From contig CAWGPR010000002.1 in NCBI GenBank assembly GCA_963824475.1, positions 434,001 through 498,000 of the forward strand: a stretch of 64,000 nt of DNA, written 5' to 3'. Every line of letters begins with the position of its first letter. The stretch's first letter is position 1. The DNA comes from Roseiarcus sp963824475 (lineage in GTDB: Bacteria; Pseudomonadota; Alphaproteobacteria; Rhizobiales; Beijerinckiaceae). The notes under the pieces are model-generated. The model saw only the letters and a list, made by a program, of their open reading frames with translations. It was not told where the DNA came from and searched no databases. Below, piece after piece: positions 25,541 to 34,360 of this stretch. Both the position numbers and the translations under genes were made by a program.

Positions 25541-26815
25541 ATGACCATGGTCTCGGACAGTCTCGCCAGCGCCCCGGACGCTGTCGATCACGCCGCGCTC
25601 GCCCTCTCGACGCCGCTTGACGAGATCGACGTCAGCAATCCCAAACTCTACCAAGAGGACGTGTGGCAGCCCTATTTCCGACGGCTCAGGCGCGAGGCGC
25701 CGGTCAACTATTGCAAGGAGAGCCCCCTCGGACCCTACTGGTCCGTGACCAAGCACAAGGACATCATCGCCCTCGAAGTGAACCACAAGACGTTCTCGTC
25801 GAGTTCGACGCTGGGCGGCATTGTCCTGCGCGACCGGCCGGCCGAACTCGAACTGCCGATGTTCATCGCCATGGACCCGCCCAAGCACGACGTGCAGCGC
25901 AAGGTGGTGCAGCCGATCGTTTCGCCCGAGAACCTCGCCAATTTCGAGGGCCTGATCCGCTCGCGCGTGCGCGACACCCTGGACGCTCTCCCGCGCGGCG
26001 AGACCTTCAACTGGGTCGACAAGGTCTCAATCGAGCTCACCTGCCAGATGCTGGCGACCCTGTTCGACTTTCCGTTCGAGGATCGGCGCAAGCTCACCTA
26101 CTGGTCCGACGTCTCGACCGCCATCCCCTACCAGGGCGGCCTGATCGAAAGCGAAGAGCAGCGCGAAGCGACATTCCGCGACTGCCTCGGCTATTTCATG
26201 AAGCTGTGGAACGAGCGGGTCAACGCCGAGCCGCGCCCCGACCTGATCTCGATGCTCGCGCATGGCGAGGCCACGCGCAACATGAGCCCGCGCGAATATC
26301 TGGGCAATGTCGTCCTCTTGATCGTCGGCGGCAACGACACGACGCGCAATTCGATGACCGGCGGCCTCCTGTTCCTGAGCCAGAATCCGGATGAATTCGC
26401 CAAGCTGCGCGCCAAGCCCGAACTCGTAGACTCCATGGCGCCGGAAATCATCCGCTACCAGACGCCGATCATCTACATGCGCCGCACTGCGCTCGAGGAC
26501 GTCGAGTTCGGCGGCCAGCCCATCCGCAAGGGCGACAAGGTAGCCATGTGGTACATCTCCGGCAACCGCGACGAGGAGGCGATCGAAGAGCCCGACCGCT
26601 TCATCATCGACCGCGCCCGTCCGCGCCAGCATCTGTCGTTCGGCTTCGGCATTCACCGCTGCGTCGGCAAGAACCTGGCCGAAATGCAGTTGAAGATCCT
26701 GTGGGAGGAGATCCTCGACCGCCTGCCCCGGATCGAGGTCGTGGGCGAGCCGAAACGGGTGTTCTCCGCTTTCATCCACGGGATCGGCGAACTCATGGTC
26801 CGAATTCCGGCCTAG
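25541..26815 (+). CDS. Cytochrome P450, CYP153-like
   Basis: 424 residues, soluble bacterial class I type without membrane anchor. The I-helix carries VGGNDTTRNSMTGG near 265, the K-helix ExxR is in PEIIRYQTP near 300, and the heme ligand is Cys374 in FGFGIHRCVGKNLAEMQLKI. The GGNDTTRNS, YMRRTA and MWYISGNRDEE blocks resemble CYP153 alkane and fatty-acid terminal hydroxylases; the substrate is inferred. GGAGG stands 10 bases before the ATG. Ferredoxin and ferredoxin reductase partners are not nearby. The luxR gene converges on it from the right, 65 bases away. Confidence 0.9.
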   Translation: MTMVSDSLASAPDAVDHAALALSTPLDEIDVSNPKLYQEDVWQPYFRRLRREAPVNYCKESPLGPYWSVTKHKDIIALEVNHKTFSSSSTLGGIVLRDRPAELELPMFIAMDPPKHDVQRKVVQPIVSPENLANFEGLIRSRVRDTLDALPRGETFNWVDKVSIELTCQMLATLFDFPFEDRRKLTYWSDVSTAIPYQGGLIESEEQREATFRDCLGYFMKLWNERVNAEPRPDLISMLAHGEATRNMSPREYLGNVVLLIVGGNDTTRNSMTGGLLFLSQNPDEFAKLRAKPELVDSMAPEIIRYQTPIIYMRRTALEDVEFGGQPIRKGDKVAMWYISGNRDEEAIEEPDRFIIDRARPRQHLSFGFGIHRCVGKNLAEMQLKILWEEILDRLPRIEVVGEPKRVFSAFIHGIGELMVRIPA

Positions 26816-26880
26816 CGTGGAGCGTCGACTTGGCGGTCCCCCCGGGGGGCTCGGGGCCGACGCGGGCCTCGTCTTGCGGC

Positions 26881-27678
26881 CTATTTCAGCGCCTGCGCCG
26901 GGATCACGCCGGTGGCGAAGGCGACCGCGGCCGCGTGGGTCAGATTCATGCAATGCAGCTTGTGGCGGGCGGTGTCGAGGTGCGTTTTCACGCTGCCAAA
27001 GGCCAAACCGAGGATCTCGGCAATCTCCTGATAGGTTTTGCCGCGCGCCGCCCAAAGCAAGCACTGCTCTTCCCGGTTCGACAGATGCACAGGAAAGGCG
27101 GGCAATTTGAAATTGATGTTCGCCGCCGAATCAATAAGGACGGAAAGGAGTTTGAGCTTCGTCAGATTGCCGGCTTTGTAGGCTTCCCATTCGTCCTTCG
27201 CCAGGTCGCTGGTGAACGAAACCAAAGCGACCACGCCGCGCCGATTGCGCAACGGAATCGACAGGCCGTTTCGCCCCACACTGTGGTTCAAGGCGTCGAC
27301 GAAGAAGGCCTTTGTCGCCGGGTCGTCAACGGGCAGGGTGGACCAATCGAAGGGCTGCTCAGCCGCTCGCCCATAAGCAATCACCGGGTCGTGAGTTATA
27401 TACTTCTTCACAAAGTATCGGTGCGTCCATAGCCTTGAATAGGTGACAACCGCGACTAAAAGGCAGATATCTGGGCTTTTATCCGGCGACAAGCGCAAAT
27501 ATGCGATGTGGCTAACACCAATTTCCGGAGCAATTACCTTCAGCGTTTCAGCAAGATCGCTGTCATCGTTGCCGAGAATCGTCTCGGTCAATCGCGCCGC
27601 CGCGAATTCGATACTGACGTTCGCGTCCCGCGCCTCGCGAACGATTGGCTTTTCCAGCACGGCGTCAAGGCTTGACAT
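26881..27678 (-). CDS. LuxR-type quorum-sensing regulator
   Basis: 265 residues. Residues ~30-180 are an autoinducer-binding domain. The usual ligand-pocket residues are in LWTHRYFVKKYITHDPV (W, Y and D-P) and the following PFDWS tryptophan. The C-terminal helix-turn-helix (LSNREEQCLLWAARGKTYQEIAEILGLAFGSVKTHLDTARHKL) is LuxR/GerE type. It should sense an acyl- or aryl-homoserine lactone made by the LuxI product encoded 445 bases upstream on the same strand. Its start overlaps the end of a 74-residue gene by 14 bases, so translation is probably coupled. Confidence 0.92.
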   Translation of the reverse strand: MSSLDAVLEKPIVREARDANVSIEFAAARLTETILGNDDSDLAETLKVIAPEIGVSHIAYLRLSPDKSPDICLLVAVVTYSRLWTHRYFVKKYITHDPVIAYGRAAEQPFDWSTLPVDDPATKAFFVDALNHSVGRNGLSIPLRNRRGVVALVSFTSDLAKDEWEAYKAGNLTKLKLLSVLIDSAANINFKLPAFPVHLSNREEQCLLWAARGKTYQEIAEILGLAFGSVKTHLDTARHKLHCMNLTHAAAVAFATGVIPAQALK

Positions 27679-27889
27679 CGAAGATCCCGAGCATCACTTC
27701 ATCTCGCGCATGAGCAACCATCCAGCCGGCCTGAGGATCTATTCGACCAGAGACGTGGCTGCACAATTCCAGCAGCTCTACGCAGATGCCGTATAACCTC
27801 CTTGCTTCACACGCCGATAGATTCAATTCTCCGACACACGGCCTTGTATCCTCTGGCTCGGGTGCTCGCTTTTTCAATTTCTTGGCCAC
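27665..27889 (-). CDS. Small protein between luxI and luxR
   Basis: 74 residues from a GTG with GGGGCGGGGA just upstream. The product begins MAKKLKKRAPEPEDTRPC, is charged, carries three cysteines and a hydrophobic middle (RLYGICVELLELCSHV), and ends VMLGIFDVKP. It overlaps the luxR start by 14 bases, which favours a real, coupled gene. No helix-turn-helix is apparent and I recognise no family. Small genes in this position can encode modulators such as RsaL in other species, but nothing in this sequence resembles RsaL. Confidence 0.5.
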   Translation of the reverse strand: MAKKLKKRAPEPEDTRPCVGELNLSACEARRLYGICVELLELCSHVSGRIDPQAGWMVAHARDEVMLGIFDVKP

Positions 27890-28096
27890 TCCCCGCCCCC
27901 ATACTTGATTCCGCCTCGAAAAGTAGTCTGATGACGTACGAGACGAATGACAAGCGACAAAGTTGTAGATGACAAAACGAGAACGGCATCAACGTCAGAG
28001 CTCGGAACACTTGCGGGCGAGCATTTCTGCTGCCTTTACTACTTGGCGGTTGCGAAGGGGAGCTGGCATTCCCTAACAACCCGTTTCATGAGCCCT

Positions 28097-28117
28097 CCGC
28101 GGGAAAGGGACCCGCGG
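28097..28117 (-). terminator. Hairpin just after luxI
   Basis: CCGCGGG (28097-28103) pairs with CCCGCGG (28111-28117), six bases beyond the luxI stop. No U tract follows, so it may only weakly separate luxI from the small gene and luxR. Confidence 0.45.
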
Positions 28118-28122
28118 GGCGA

Positions 28123-28761
28123 TCAGGCGAAGGCGATCTCCTTGGCGCCCGGAGCCAGAACGGAGTGCTCGACGCCAGTCGCGGCGCGGAATGCCTTCAG
28201 GGGACCTTCGCCGGTGTCGAAAAGACCGGCGTAGCTCATGACGCCGCCAATCCGCTGCGGCGTTCCGATAATCTGGGGGTTGCATCCGGCGGCTTTCAGG
28301 ACGCGGAAAATCCTGGCGTCGAATACGGAGACGATTTGCGTCAGCCCGGCGGCCACCGCGACTTCGCCGATGCCTAGGATGAGCTCGCTCAGGACATGAT
28401 TGACGCCGCTGCGGCTCCGTTCCGGTTGGCGGGGGACGGCGGCCGCGCAGATTCGCGAGCTCTCCCATATGGTGGCGCTCTCGATGTATTCCCCGTCGAG
28501 CAGCTGAGGAAAGACGTCGCGCAGCATGTTCGGACCGGTGGTCGGCAGCAATCTCAAGGAGCCCCAGTATTCTTCGGTATCCGGATCGACGGATACAAGA
28601 TACAGAGGATTTGCGGTGTCGAATACATCTCGCTCGTAACCATCTTTGACCACGACCTCCCAGCCGAGCCGGTCGGAAAAGGTTTCGGCTCTGTTGCGAA
28701 ACATCGCATCGATCTCTTTTGGGAAAAAAGATGCATAGGAACCTTCGATAAGCTTCAACAT
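28123..28761 (-). CDS. LuxI-type homoserine lactone synthase
   Basis: 212 residues from the ATG at 28761, preceded by GGAGTG. It makes the signal from S-adenosylmethionine and an acyl or aryl donor. The family's invariant residues are visible: RAETFSDRLGWEV (Arg, Phe, Trp) near 22-34, the acidic pair in ERDVFDTANPLYLV near 42-55, GSLRLLPTTGPNML with its arginine near 68, and the glutamate and arginine in ATIWESSR near 95. The closest types I can think of are Bradyrhizobium BjaI and Rhodopseudomonas RpaI, which use unusual donors, but donor choice is not readable here. No lux box could be recognised upstream. Confidence 0.93.
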   Translation of the reverse strand: MLKLIEGSYASFFPKEIDAMFRNRAETFSDRLGWEVVVKDGYERDVFDTANPLYLVSVDPDTEEYWGSLRLLPTTGPNMLRDVFPQLLDGEYIESATIWESSRICAAAVPRQPERSRSGVNHVLSELILGIGEVAVAAGLTQIVSVFDARIFRVLKAAGCNPQIIGTPQRIGGVMSYAGLFDTGEGPLKAFRAATGVEHSVLAPGAKEIAFA

Positions 28762-29157
28762 CGCCCACTCCGTTTTACACACGAACGTTACGAAAGCTAA
28801 AGCAGCTTCCAGGTCAGCGGGGGCCGTCAAAGGGCAGTCCTGACCCAAAGTCGCCGCAGATTGTTCTTGTTTTGTTCATAATGAGAAAAAGGGGAAACGC
28901 CAGTCAACGCTGTGGCGCCCAGTCTTGCGGGCTTTCGAAAGGTTTGGTTAACCAGGAAATCGAAACGCGCCGCATTCCGGCGCTCAATCCCGATCCCTGC
29001 TGCGGCCATCGCTCGGCGGGGCTCATCTGCGACGATGGCGACGATGGCGGATTGCTCGGGGGCCAGCCCCGACGCTGGATCGTGGGCGCGACGAAAGATT
29101 TTTGAGGCTGGAACCGAGCGGCGGCCCGTGGGCCCGGCGATCAGGCTCTGTCGCTGG
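28762..29157. other. Intergenic stretch between luxI and metF
   Basis: No gene is supported. It should hold the luxI promoter. I looked for a 16-20 base lux-box-type palindrome and found no convincing one. AT-rich TTGTTCTTGTTTTGTTCATA near 28862 is the only striking composition change. Confidence 0.4.
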
Positions 29158-30102
29158 TCACACTGCGCCCGCCGCAAGAGGCGGCGGTTCCCGTTCCGCA
29201 AGCGGGATGGCGACCCGCGCGGGCTTGGCGCGCAACCCCATCAAGTGGCAGATCGCAAACACCAGATCGGCGCGGTTCATAGTATAGAAGTGCAGTTCCT
29301 CAACCCCATGGTCGATGAGGTCGATCACCTGCTCGGCGCAGACGGCGGCCGCAACGAGGCGCCGTGTCGCCGGATCGTCCTCGAGGCCCTCGAACCGGTC
29401 GGCTAGCCATTGCGGCACGCTCGCCCCCGCGCGGCGCGCGAAATTGGCGGTCTGCTTGAAGTTCTGCACCGGAAAAACGCCGGGCACGATTGGAACGTCG
29501 AGCCCGGCGGCTGCAGCGACGTCAAGAAAGCGGAAATAGACCGAATTGTCGAAGAAGAACTGGGTGATAGCGCGCGTCGCCCCGGCGTCAACCTTCCGCT
29601 TGAGAATCTCGATGTCATGCAGCAAGGTGGGACTCTGCGGATGGCGCTCGGGATAGGTTCCGACCGACACCTCAAAGCCCATCTCCGTGGCGTCAGCGAC
29701 GAGTTCGGCGGTCGATTTATAGCCGTTTGTGGCGGCTTCGTAAGGCGCATCGAAGCCGGTCGGCGGGTCGCCGCGCAACGCCACGACGTGGCGGACGCCG
29801 GCTGAGTGATAGGCGCGAAGCGTCTGGCGAATTTCATCGCACGAGGCGCTGACGCAGGTCAGATGCGCCGCGGGCTTCATCGTCGTCTCACATACGATGC
29901 GCTCAACCAGCGCGTGCGTGCGCTCGCGGGTCGAGCCGCCGGCGCCGTAGGTGACCGAGACGAAGGCGGGGCTCAGCGGCTCGAGCCGGGTCGCCGCCTC
30001 CCACAAGCTGGCCTCCATTTCCGCCGTCTTGGGCGGGAAGAACTCGAACGAGACCTGAACACGCGCTCCCGCGCGGCTCAAAGGGACAGGTTTCGCGGCC
30101 AT
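29158..30102 (-). CDS. metF: Methylenetetrahydrofolate reductase
   Basis: 314 residues. It reduces 5,10-methylene-THF to 5-methyl-THF, the methyl donor for methionine synthesis. SFEFFPPKT near residue 18 with the catalytic-region glutamate, FVSVTYGAGGSTRERT near 48, HLTCVSAS near 79, VALRGDPP near 108 and FFFDNSVYFRF near 178 are all MetF hallmarks. Its ATG overlaps the stop of the upstream ArsR-methyltransferase gene (both at 30102), so the two are translationally coupled and should be co-regulated. Confidence 0.96.
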   Translation of the reverse strand: MAAKPVPLSRAGARVQVSFEFFPPKTAEMEASLWEAATRLEPLSPAFVSVTYGAGGSTRERTHALVERIVCETTMKPAAHLTCVSASCDEIRQTLRAYHSAGVRHVVALRGDPPTGFDAPYEAATNGYKSTAELVADATEMGFEVSVGTYPERHPQSPTLLHDIEILKRKVDAGATRAITQFFFDNSVYFRFLDVAAAAGLDVPIVPGVFPVQNFKQTANFARRAGASVPQWLADRFEGLEDDPATRRLVAAAVCAEQVIDLIDHGVEELHFYTMNRADLVFAICHLMGLRAKPARVAIPLAEREPPPLAAGAV

Positions 30103-31118
30103 CAGGCGAACTCCGCCTCTGCCTTAGGGAAATCGTCAGAGATGACGCGCGGATCCTCGGCGATCCACAGCACGACGGTCAGCTTGCCCGCTTCGCCCTT
30201 GGCAGGCGGAACGCGCTCGGCGCGGATGGCGGCGAGGCCTGCCTCGGCGAGATAGCCCTCAACCTCTTCGACCGCGAAGCCAAGCCGACGATGGGCGAAC
30301 TCGTCGCGCAGGAATTCCTGGTCATGGGCGTCGAAATCAACCACCGCGAGCCGCCCGCCGGGCGCCAGCGCCCGCGCGGCTTCGGCGAGCGCCCGCGCCG
30401 GATCGTCGAGGAAGTGCAGCACCTGATGGATGACCACAAGATCGTAGGCGTCGCGTTCGACGGGGGGCGCGTAGATGTCGCCCTGGCGTAAGGAGACATG
30501 CCTGAGGCCCGCCTGATCGATGCGGGCCCGCGCGAGCGCCAGCATCGCTGCGCTTTGGTCGACCCCGACGGCGCGCCCGGCGCGCGGAGCGAGAAGCTCG
30601 AGCATGCGGCCGGTGCCGGTGCCGAGATCGAGCAAATTGCGGAACGGCTTCACGCCGATCATGGCGATCAGCGCCGCTTCGACCCGCTCCTCCGGCGCAT
30701 GCAGCGCGCGGATCTGGTCCCAATCGGCGGCGCGCGCGGCGAAATAGGCCGCCGCCTGCTTGCGCCGCGCTTCGCGTGCGATGTCGAGGCGGACGCGGTC
30801 GGCGTTCACCACCGGATCGGCCGGATCGAGACGGCCCAGCCATTCGCGCGCGAGCGCCCCGCCTGGTTCGGCGAGGCGGAAGAACGCCCAGGCGCCCTCG
30901 CGCTGCCGGGTGGCGAGCCCCGCCTCGACCAGCAGTCGGAGATGACGCGAAACGCGCGGCTGCGACTGGCCGAGAATGGCGACCAGCTCACTCACCGTGA
31001 GCTCGGCGGCTTCCAATAGGCACAGAATGCGGAGCCGGGTCTCCTCGCCCGCGGCCTCAAGGCCCGCAAGCAGAGCGCGAAAGCCGAGCGGAGTCCGTCG
31101 TTCATCAGACATAAGCAT
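30102..31118 (-). CDS. ArsR-type regulator fused to SAM-dependent methyltransferase domain
   Basis: 338 residues. Residues ~10-95 are an ArsR winged helix (EETRLRILCLLEAAELTVSELVAILGQSQPRVSRHLRLLVEAGLA). Residues ~145-310 are a class I methyltransferase fold with LLDLGTGTGRMLELLAPRAG as the SAM-binding motif and LVVIHQVLHFLDDPARAL. ArsR proteins with such a domain, placed before metF, are thought to sense the SAM/S-adenosylhomocysteine state (SahR-like), which would make metF a direct target. ATGs at 31118 and 31112 both lie inside a perfect dyad (31107-31130). No ribosome site is visible, so the start is uncertain. Confidence 0.88.
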   Translation of the reverse strand: MLMSDERRTPLGFRALLAGLEAAGEETRLRILCLLEAAELTVSELVAILGQSQPRVSRHLRLLVEAGLATRQREGAWAFFRLAEPGGALAREWLGRLDPADPVVNADRVRLDIAREARRKQAAAYFAARAADWDQIRALHAPEERVEAALIAMIGVKPFRNLLDLGTGTGRMLELLAPRAGRAVGVDQSAAMLALARARIDQAGLRHVSLRQGDIYAPPVERDAYDLVVIHQVLHFLDDPARALAEAARALAPGGRLAVVDFDAHDQEFLRDEFAHRRLGFAVEEVEGYLAEAGLAAIRAERVPPAKGEAGKLTVVLWIAEDPRVISDDFPKAEAEFA

Positions 31119-31130
31119 ATCTTTATGTCT
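31107..31130. promoter_or_regulatory. Inverted-repeat operator over the start of the ArsR-methyltransferase gene
   Basis: AGACATAA (31107-31114), an 8-base spacer, TTATGTCT (31123-31130): a perfect 8+8 dyad, within the larger ACATAAAGATATGC symmetry. Both candidate start codons lie inside it, so binding would block initiation. Autorepression of the regulator and metF is inferred. Confidence 0.7.
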
Positions 31131-31414
31131 ATTCTGACCCGTGTCAAGCCACGATCACGGCCGGAATCGCGCTGATGCCGGGGCGCTTGCCCGCCGGACC
31201 GGGCATCGAAAACCGCGCTTCCGTAGCGAAGCGATCCCCGATCCGCCGGCGGCGCCGGTGCGCGGTCGCGGAGGCCCTCGTCCGAGCCTTCATAAGGTTA
31301 ACTACGGGTCAATCTGTAAAAATTGTCGTTTTGGGGTTGTATCCCCACCAAAATGGCTGTAAATCATGCCCGAACCTTACGGTCAGGTCATGTGATTATG
31401 GATGCGTGGGCTCG

Positions 31415-32125
31415 ATGAGAAAAGCGGTGAAGTGGGCGTTGGTCGCGGCTGTCGGGTTCGTTCCCGTCGGCGCCAATGCGGCAACTTACGATTTTGATTT
31501 TTCGACGGCGGACTCGCTGTTCACCGTGACGAGCGCGATCACGACCGCCGACACGCTGAATGCGGTGGGCGGCTACGACGTGCTGTCGGTCTCAGGGACG
31601 ATCTCCGGTCCGGGTTTCGGTCCGGGCGGCGGGGCGATCGCATTGGAGCCGAACCCCTCGCAGCCCCTTCCCGACTATACCGTATTCTTTCAATATGACA
31701 ACGTATATTTTCCGGGCGCGCCAACATCAGTCGACGAGAATGGAATCTTGTTCAGCGCCGGCGGTTACAATTATAATTTATATTCGGATGGGCCGACTTA
31801 CTATCTTTCGTCAGACAATCCCGCGGGCGGCTATAACCCTGGCGAGATGGTCGCGTTCAGCGCCTCGACACAGACCAATTCCGTGACCGGCGCGCCCGAG
31901 CCAGCGACCTGGGCGTTGATGCTGCTTGGCTTCGCCGGCCTCGGCCTTGCGGCTCGGCGGCGAGCTCGCAGGCGCATGGCGCTTGGCCCGCAGGCGATCG
32001 GACCTGCCCGGAAGGCGCAAGGCGCCGCACCGAGCGACTGTTTGCTCGGCTGGCCAAAACGTTCCCCGTCGACCGCGCGATCGAGGACGCCGACCCGAGC
32101 TCTGCGCCGCATTCGGGGCCAGTGA
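31415..32125 (+). CDS. PEP-CTERM (PEPxxWA) exported protein with C-terminal extension
   Basis: 236 residues. The ATG at 31415 begins a signal peptide (MRKAVKWALVAAVGFVPVGANA). The mature domain is serine, glycine and tyrosine rich (SVSGTISGPGFGPGGGAIAL; GGYNYNLYSDGPTYYLSSD). Near residue 161 stands PEPATWALMLLGFAGLGLAARRRARRR, a complete PEP-CTERM sorting tag: motif, membrane helix, basic cluster. Such tags are cut by an exosortase. Most PEP-CTERM proteins end at the basic cluster, but this one runs on for about 46 residues with proline, arginine and serine, suggesting a lost stop or a frameshift. No exosortase gene is in the window. Confidence 0.8.
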   Translation: MRKAVKWALVAAVGFVPVGANAATYDFDFSTADSLFTVTSAITTADTLNAVGGYDVLSVSGTISGPGFGPGGGAIALEPNPSQPLPDYTVFFQYDNVYFPGAPTSVDENGILFSAGGYNYNLYSDGPTYYLSSDNPAGGYNPGEMVAFSASTQTNSVTGAPEPATWALMLLGFAGLGLAARRRARRRMALGPQAIGPARKAQGAAPSDCLLGWPKRSPSTARSRTPTRALRRIRGQ

Positions 32126-32386
32126 GCTCGAATCGATAAGCGCGCGGGGCAGCCGGCATCGCCGACGCCTCCGATTGCCCCGTCGGCGTCTTCCTCCCGG
32201 TGGCGACCCGTCTTTCGGCGCCACGACCCGCCTGATGAGCCGCTCGCGGCAAATTGCCGCGCAGTCTCGCTGCGGCCCCTATATAGAAGCGGAGAATGGT
32301 AGCGCCGTCCGCGAGGGATCGTGTAGAAGCCTTACGAGCACCGCGCCCTCCGTCCCCCGCAGATCCTGCTCGAAAGGGAAACTGAC

Positions 32387-33565
32387 ATGCCCGCCTCTGA
32401 GATCGTCATCGCCAGCGCAAAAAGAACCCCAGTCGGCTCATTCAACGGCGCCTTCGCCTCGACCCCCGCGCATGACCTTGGCGCCATCGCCATCAAGAGC
32501 GCTCTCGAAGCCGCGAAGGTCGACGCCGGCGAGGTGGACGAGGTGATCCTTGGCCAGATCCTCACCGCCGCGGAGGGCCAAAATCCTGCGCGCCAGGCGG
32601 CGATGAAGGCTGGCGTCCCCCAGGAAAAGACCGCCTTCGGCGTCAATCAACTGTGCGGCAGTGGCTTGCGCGCGGTCGCGCTCGGAATGCAGCAGATCGC
32701 GAACGGCGACGCCAACATCATCGTCGCCGGCGGCCAGGAATCGATGTCGATGGCCCCCCATGCCGCCCATCTGCGCAGCGGCGTCAAGATGGGGGAAATG
32801 CAGCTCGTCGACACCATGTTGAAAGACGGCCTCATTGACGCCTTTCACGGCTATCACATGGGCGCCACGGCGGAAAACATCGCCAAAAAGTGGCAGATCA
32901 GCCGCGAGGACCAGGACCGTTTCGCCGTCGCCTCGCAAAACAAGGCCGAGGCGGCGCAAAAGGCCGGCCGCTTCAAGGATGAAATTGTCCCCGTGACAGT
33001 GTCCACGCGCAAGGGCGACATCGTCGTCGACGCCGATGAATATCCGCGCGCCGGGTCTACCTACGACGCGATGGCGAAACTCAAGCCCGCCTTCTCCAAG
33101 GACGGGACCGTGACGGCGGGCAACGCCTCGGGCATCAACGACGGGGCGGGCGCCGTCGTCGTCATGAGCGCCGCCGAGGCCAAGCGCCGGGGGCTGACGC
33201 CGATGGCGCGCATCGTCGCATGGGCGACCGCGGGCGTTGACCCGGCGATCATGGGCACGGGGCCGATTCCGGCGACCCGCAAGGCGCTCGAAAAGGCCGG
33301 CTGGTCGGTCAGGGATCTCGAGCTGGTTGAGGCCAACGAGGCCTTCGCCGCCCAGGCGCTCGCGGTCAATAAGGACCTGGGTTGGGACCCGGCGATCGTC
33401 AACGTCAATGGCGGCGCGATCGCGCTCGGCCATCCGATCGGCGCTTCGGGCGCGCGGGTTCTGACCACGCTGTTGCACGAAATGGCGCGCCGCAACGCCA
33501 GAAAGGGCCTGGCCACGCTCTGCATCGGCGGCGGCATGGGCATCGCGATGGCGGTCGAACGGTAG
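32387..33565 (+). CDS. phaA: Acetyl-CoA acetyltransferase (beta-ketothiolase)
   Basis: 392 residues. It condenses two acetyl-CoA to acetoacetyl-CoA, the first step to polyhydroxybutyrate and to the ethylmalonyl-CoA pathway. The nucleophile is Cys90 in GVNQLCGSGLRAVALG. GGAIALGHPIGASGAR near 345 holds the catalytic histidine, and LCIGGGMGIAM near 377 the second cysteine. The alignment is complete with no gaps. The ATG follows AAAGGGAAAC. phaB follows 69 bases later, the usual phaAB order. Confidence 0.96.
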   Translation: MPASEIVIASAKRTPVGSFNGAFASTPAHDLGAIAIKSALEAAKVDAGEVDEVILGQILTAAEGQNPARQAAMKAGVPQEKTAFGVNQLCGSGLRAVALGMQQIANGDANIIVAGGQESMSMAPHAAHLRSGVKMGEMQLVDTMLKDGLIDAFHGYHMGATAENIAKKWQISREDQDRFAVASQNKAEAAQKAGRFKDEIVPVTVSTRKGDIVVDADEYPRAGSTYDAMAKLKPAFSKDGTVTAGNASGINDGAGAVVVMSAAEAKRRGLTPMARIVAWATAGVDPAIMGTGPIPATRKALEKAGWSVRDLELVEANEAFAAQALAVNKDLGWDPAIVNVNGGAIALGHPIGASGARVLTTLLHEMARRNARKGLATLCIGGGMGIAMAVER

Positions 33566-33634
33566 TTTCCGCCGCCCGCCTCAAACCGGGCGCGCCGATC
33601 CAACGGCGCGCTTAAAGAATCTTGGGAGGAAAAC

Positions 33635-34360
33635 ATGGCGAGAGTGGCAGTGGTCACGGGGGGCACGCGCGGCATTGGCGCGGCGGTTTCCAAGGCGCTG
33701 AAGGCGGCGGGAAACGAGGTCGCGGCGACCTACCATGCCAACGATGCAGCGGCCGCCAAGTTCAAGGCGGAGACCGGCGTTCACGTCTACAAGTGGAACG
33801 TGACGAACTATGAGGACTGCGTGGCCGGCCTCGCGGAGGTCGCCAAGGACCTCGGCCCGGTCGACATTCTCGTCAACAACGCCGGCATCACCAGGGACGC
33901 GATGTTCCACAAGATGACCCTGGACCAGTGGTGCGACGTCATCAACACCAACCTCAATTCCCTGTTCAATATGTGCCGTCCAGTGATCGAGGGCATGCGC
34001 GAGCGCGGTTTCGGCCGCATCATCAACATCTCCTCGATCAACGGCCAGAAGGGACAAATGGGCCAGGCCAACTATTCCGCTGCAAAGGCCGGCGACCTCG
34101 GCTTCACCAAGGCGCTGGCGCAGGAGAACGCCAACAAGGGCGTGACCGTCAACGCCATCTGTCCCGGCTATATCGCGACCGAAATGGTCATGGCCGTTCC
34201 CCAAGACGTGCTCGAAAAAGCGATCCTGCCACAGATTCCGGTTCGTCGCCTCGGCCAGCCCGAAGAGATCGCCCGCTGCGTCATGTTCCTCGCCTCCGAC
34301 GACGCCGGATTCATCACCGGCTCGACCCTGTCGGCCAATGGCGGGCAGTACATGGCTTAG
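33635..34360 (+). CDS. phaB: Acetoacetyl-CoA reductase
   Basis: 241 residues, NADPH-dependent SDR giving (R)-3-hydroxybutyryl-CoA. VTGGTRGIGAAVSKAL near residues 7-22 binds the nucleotide. NNAGITRDAMFHKMTLDQW near 88, SSINGQKGQMGQANYSAAKAG with the catalytic Ser and Tyr-x-x-x-Lys near 140-160, and NAICPGYIATEMV near 180 are PhaB signatures. GGGAGGAAAAC precedes the ATG. Its product also feeds crotonyl-CoA for Ccr. Confidence 0.96.
   Translation: MARVAVVTGGTRGIGAAVSKALKAAGNEVAATYHANDAAAAKFKAETGVHVYKWNVTNYEDCVAGLAEVAKDLGPVDILVNNAGITRDAMFHKMTLDQWCDVINTNLNSLFNMCRPVIEGMRERGFGRIINISSINGQKGQMGQANYSAAKAGDLGFTKALAQENANKGVTVNAICPGYIATEMVMAVPQDVLEKAILPQIPVRRLGQPEEIARCVMFLASDDAGFITGSTLSANGGQYMA

Noticed and set aside
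28762..28870. lux box upstream of luxI
   Set aside because: No 16-20 base palindrome of adequate symmetry at a promoter-like distance.
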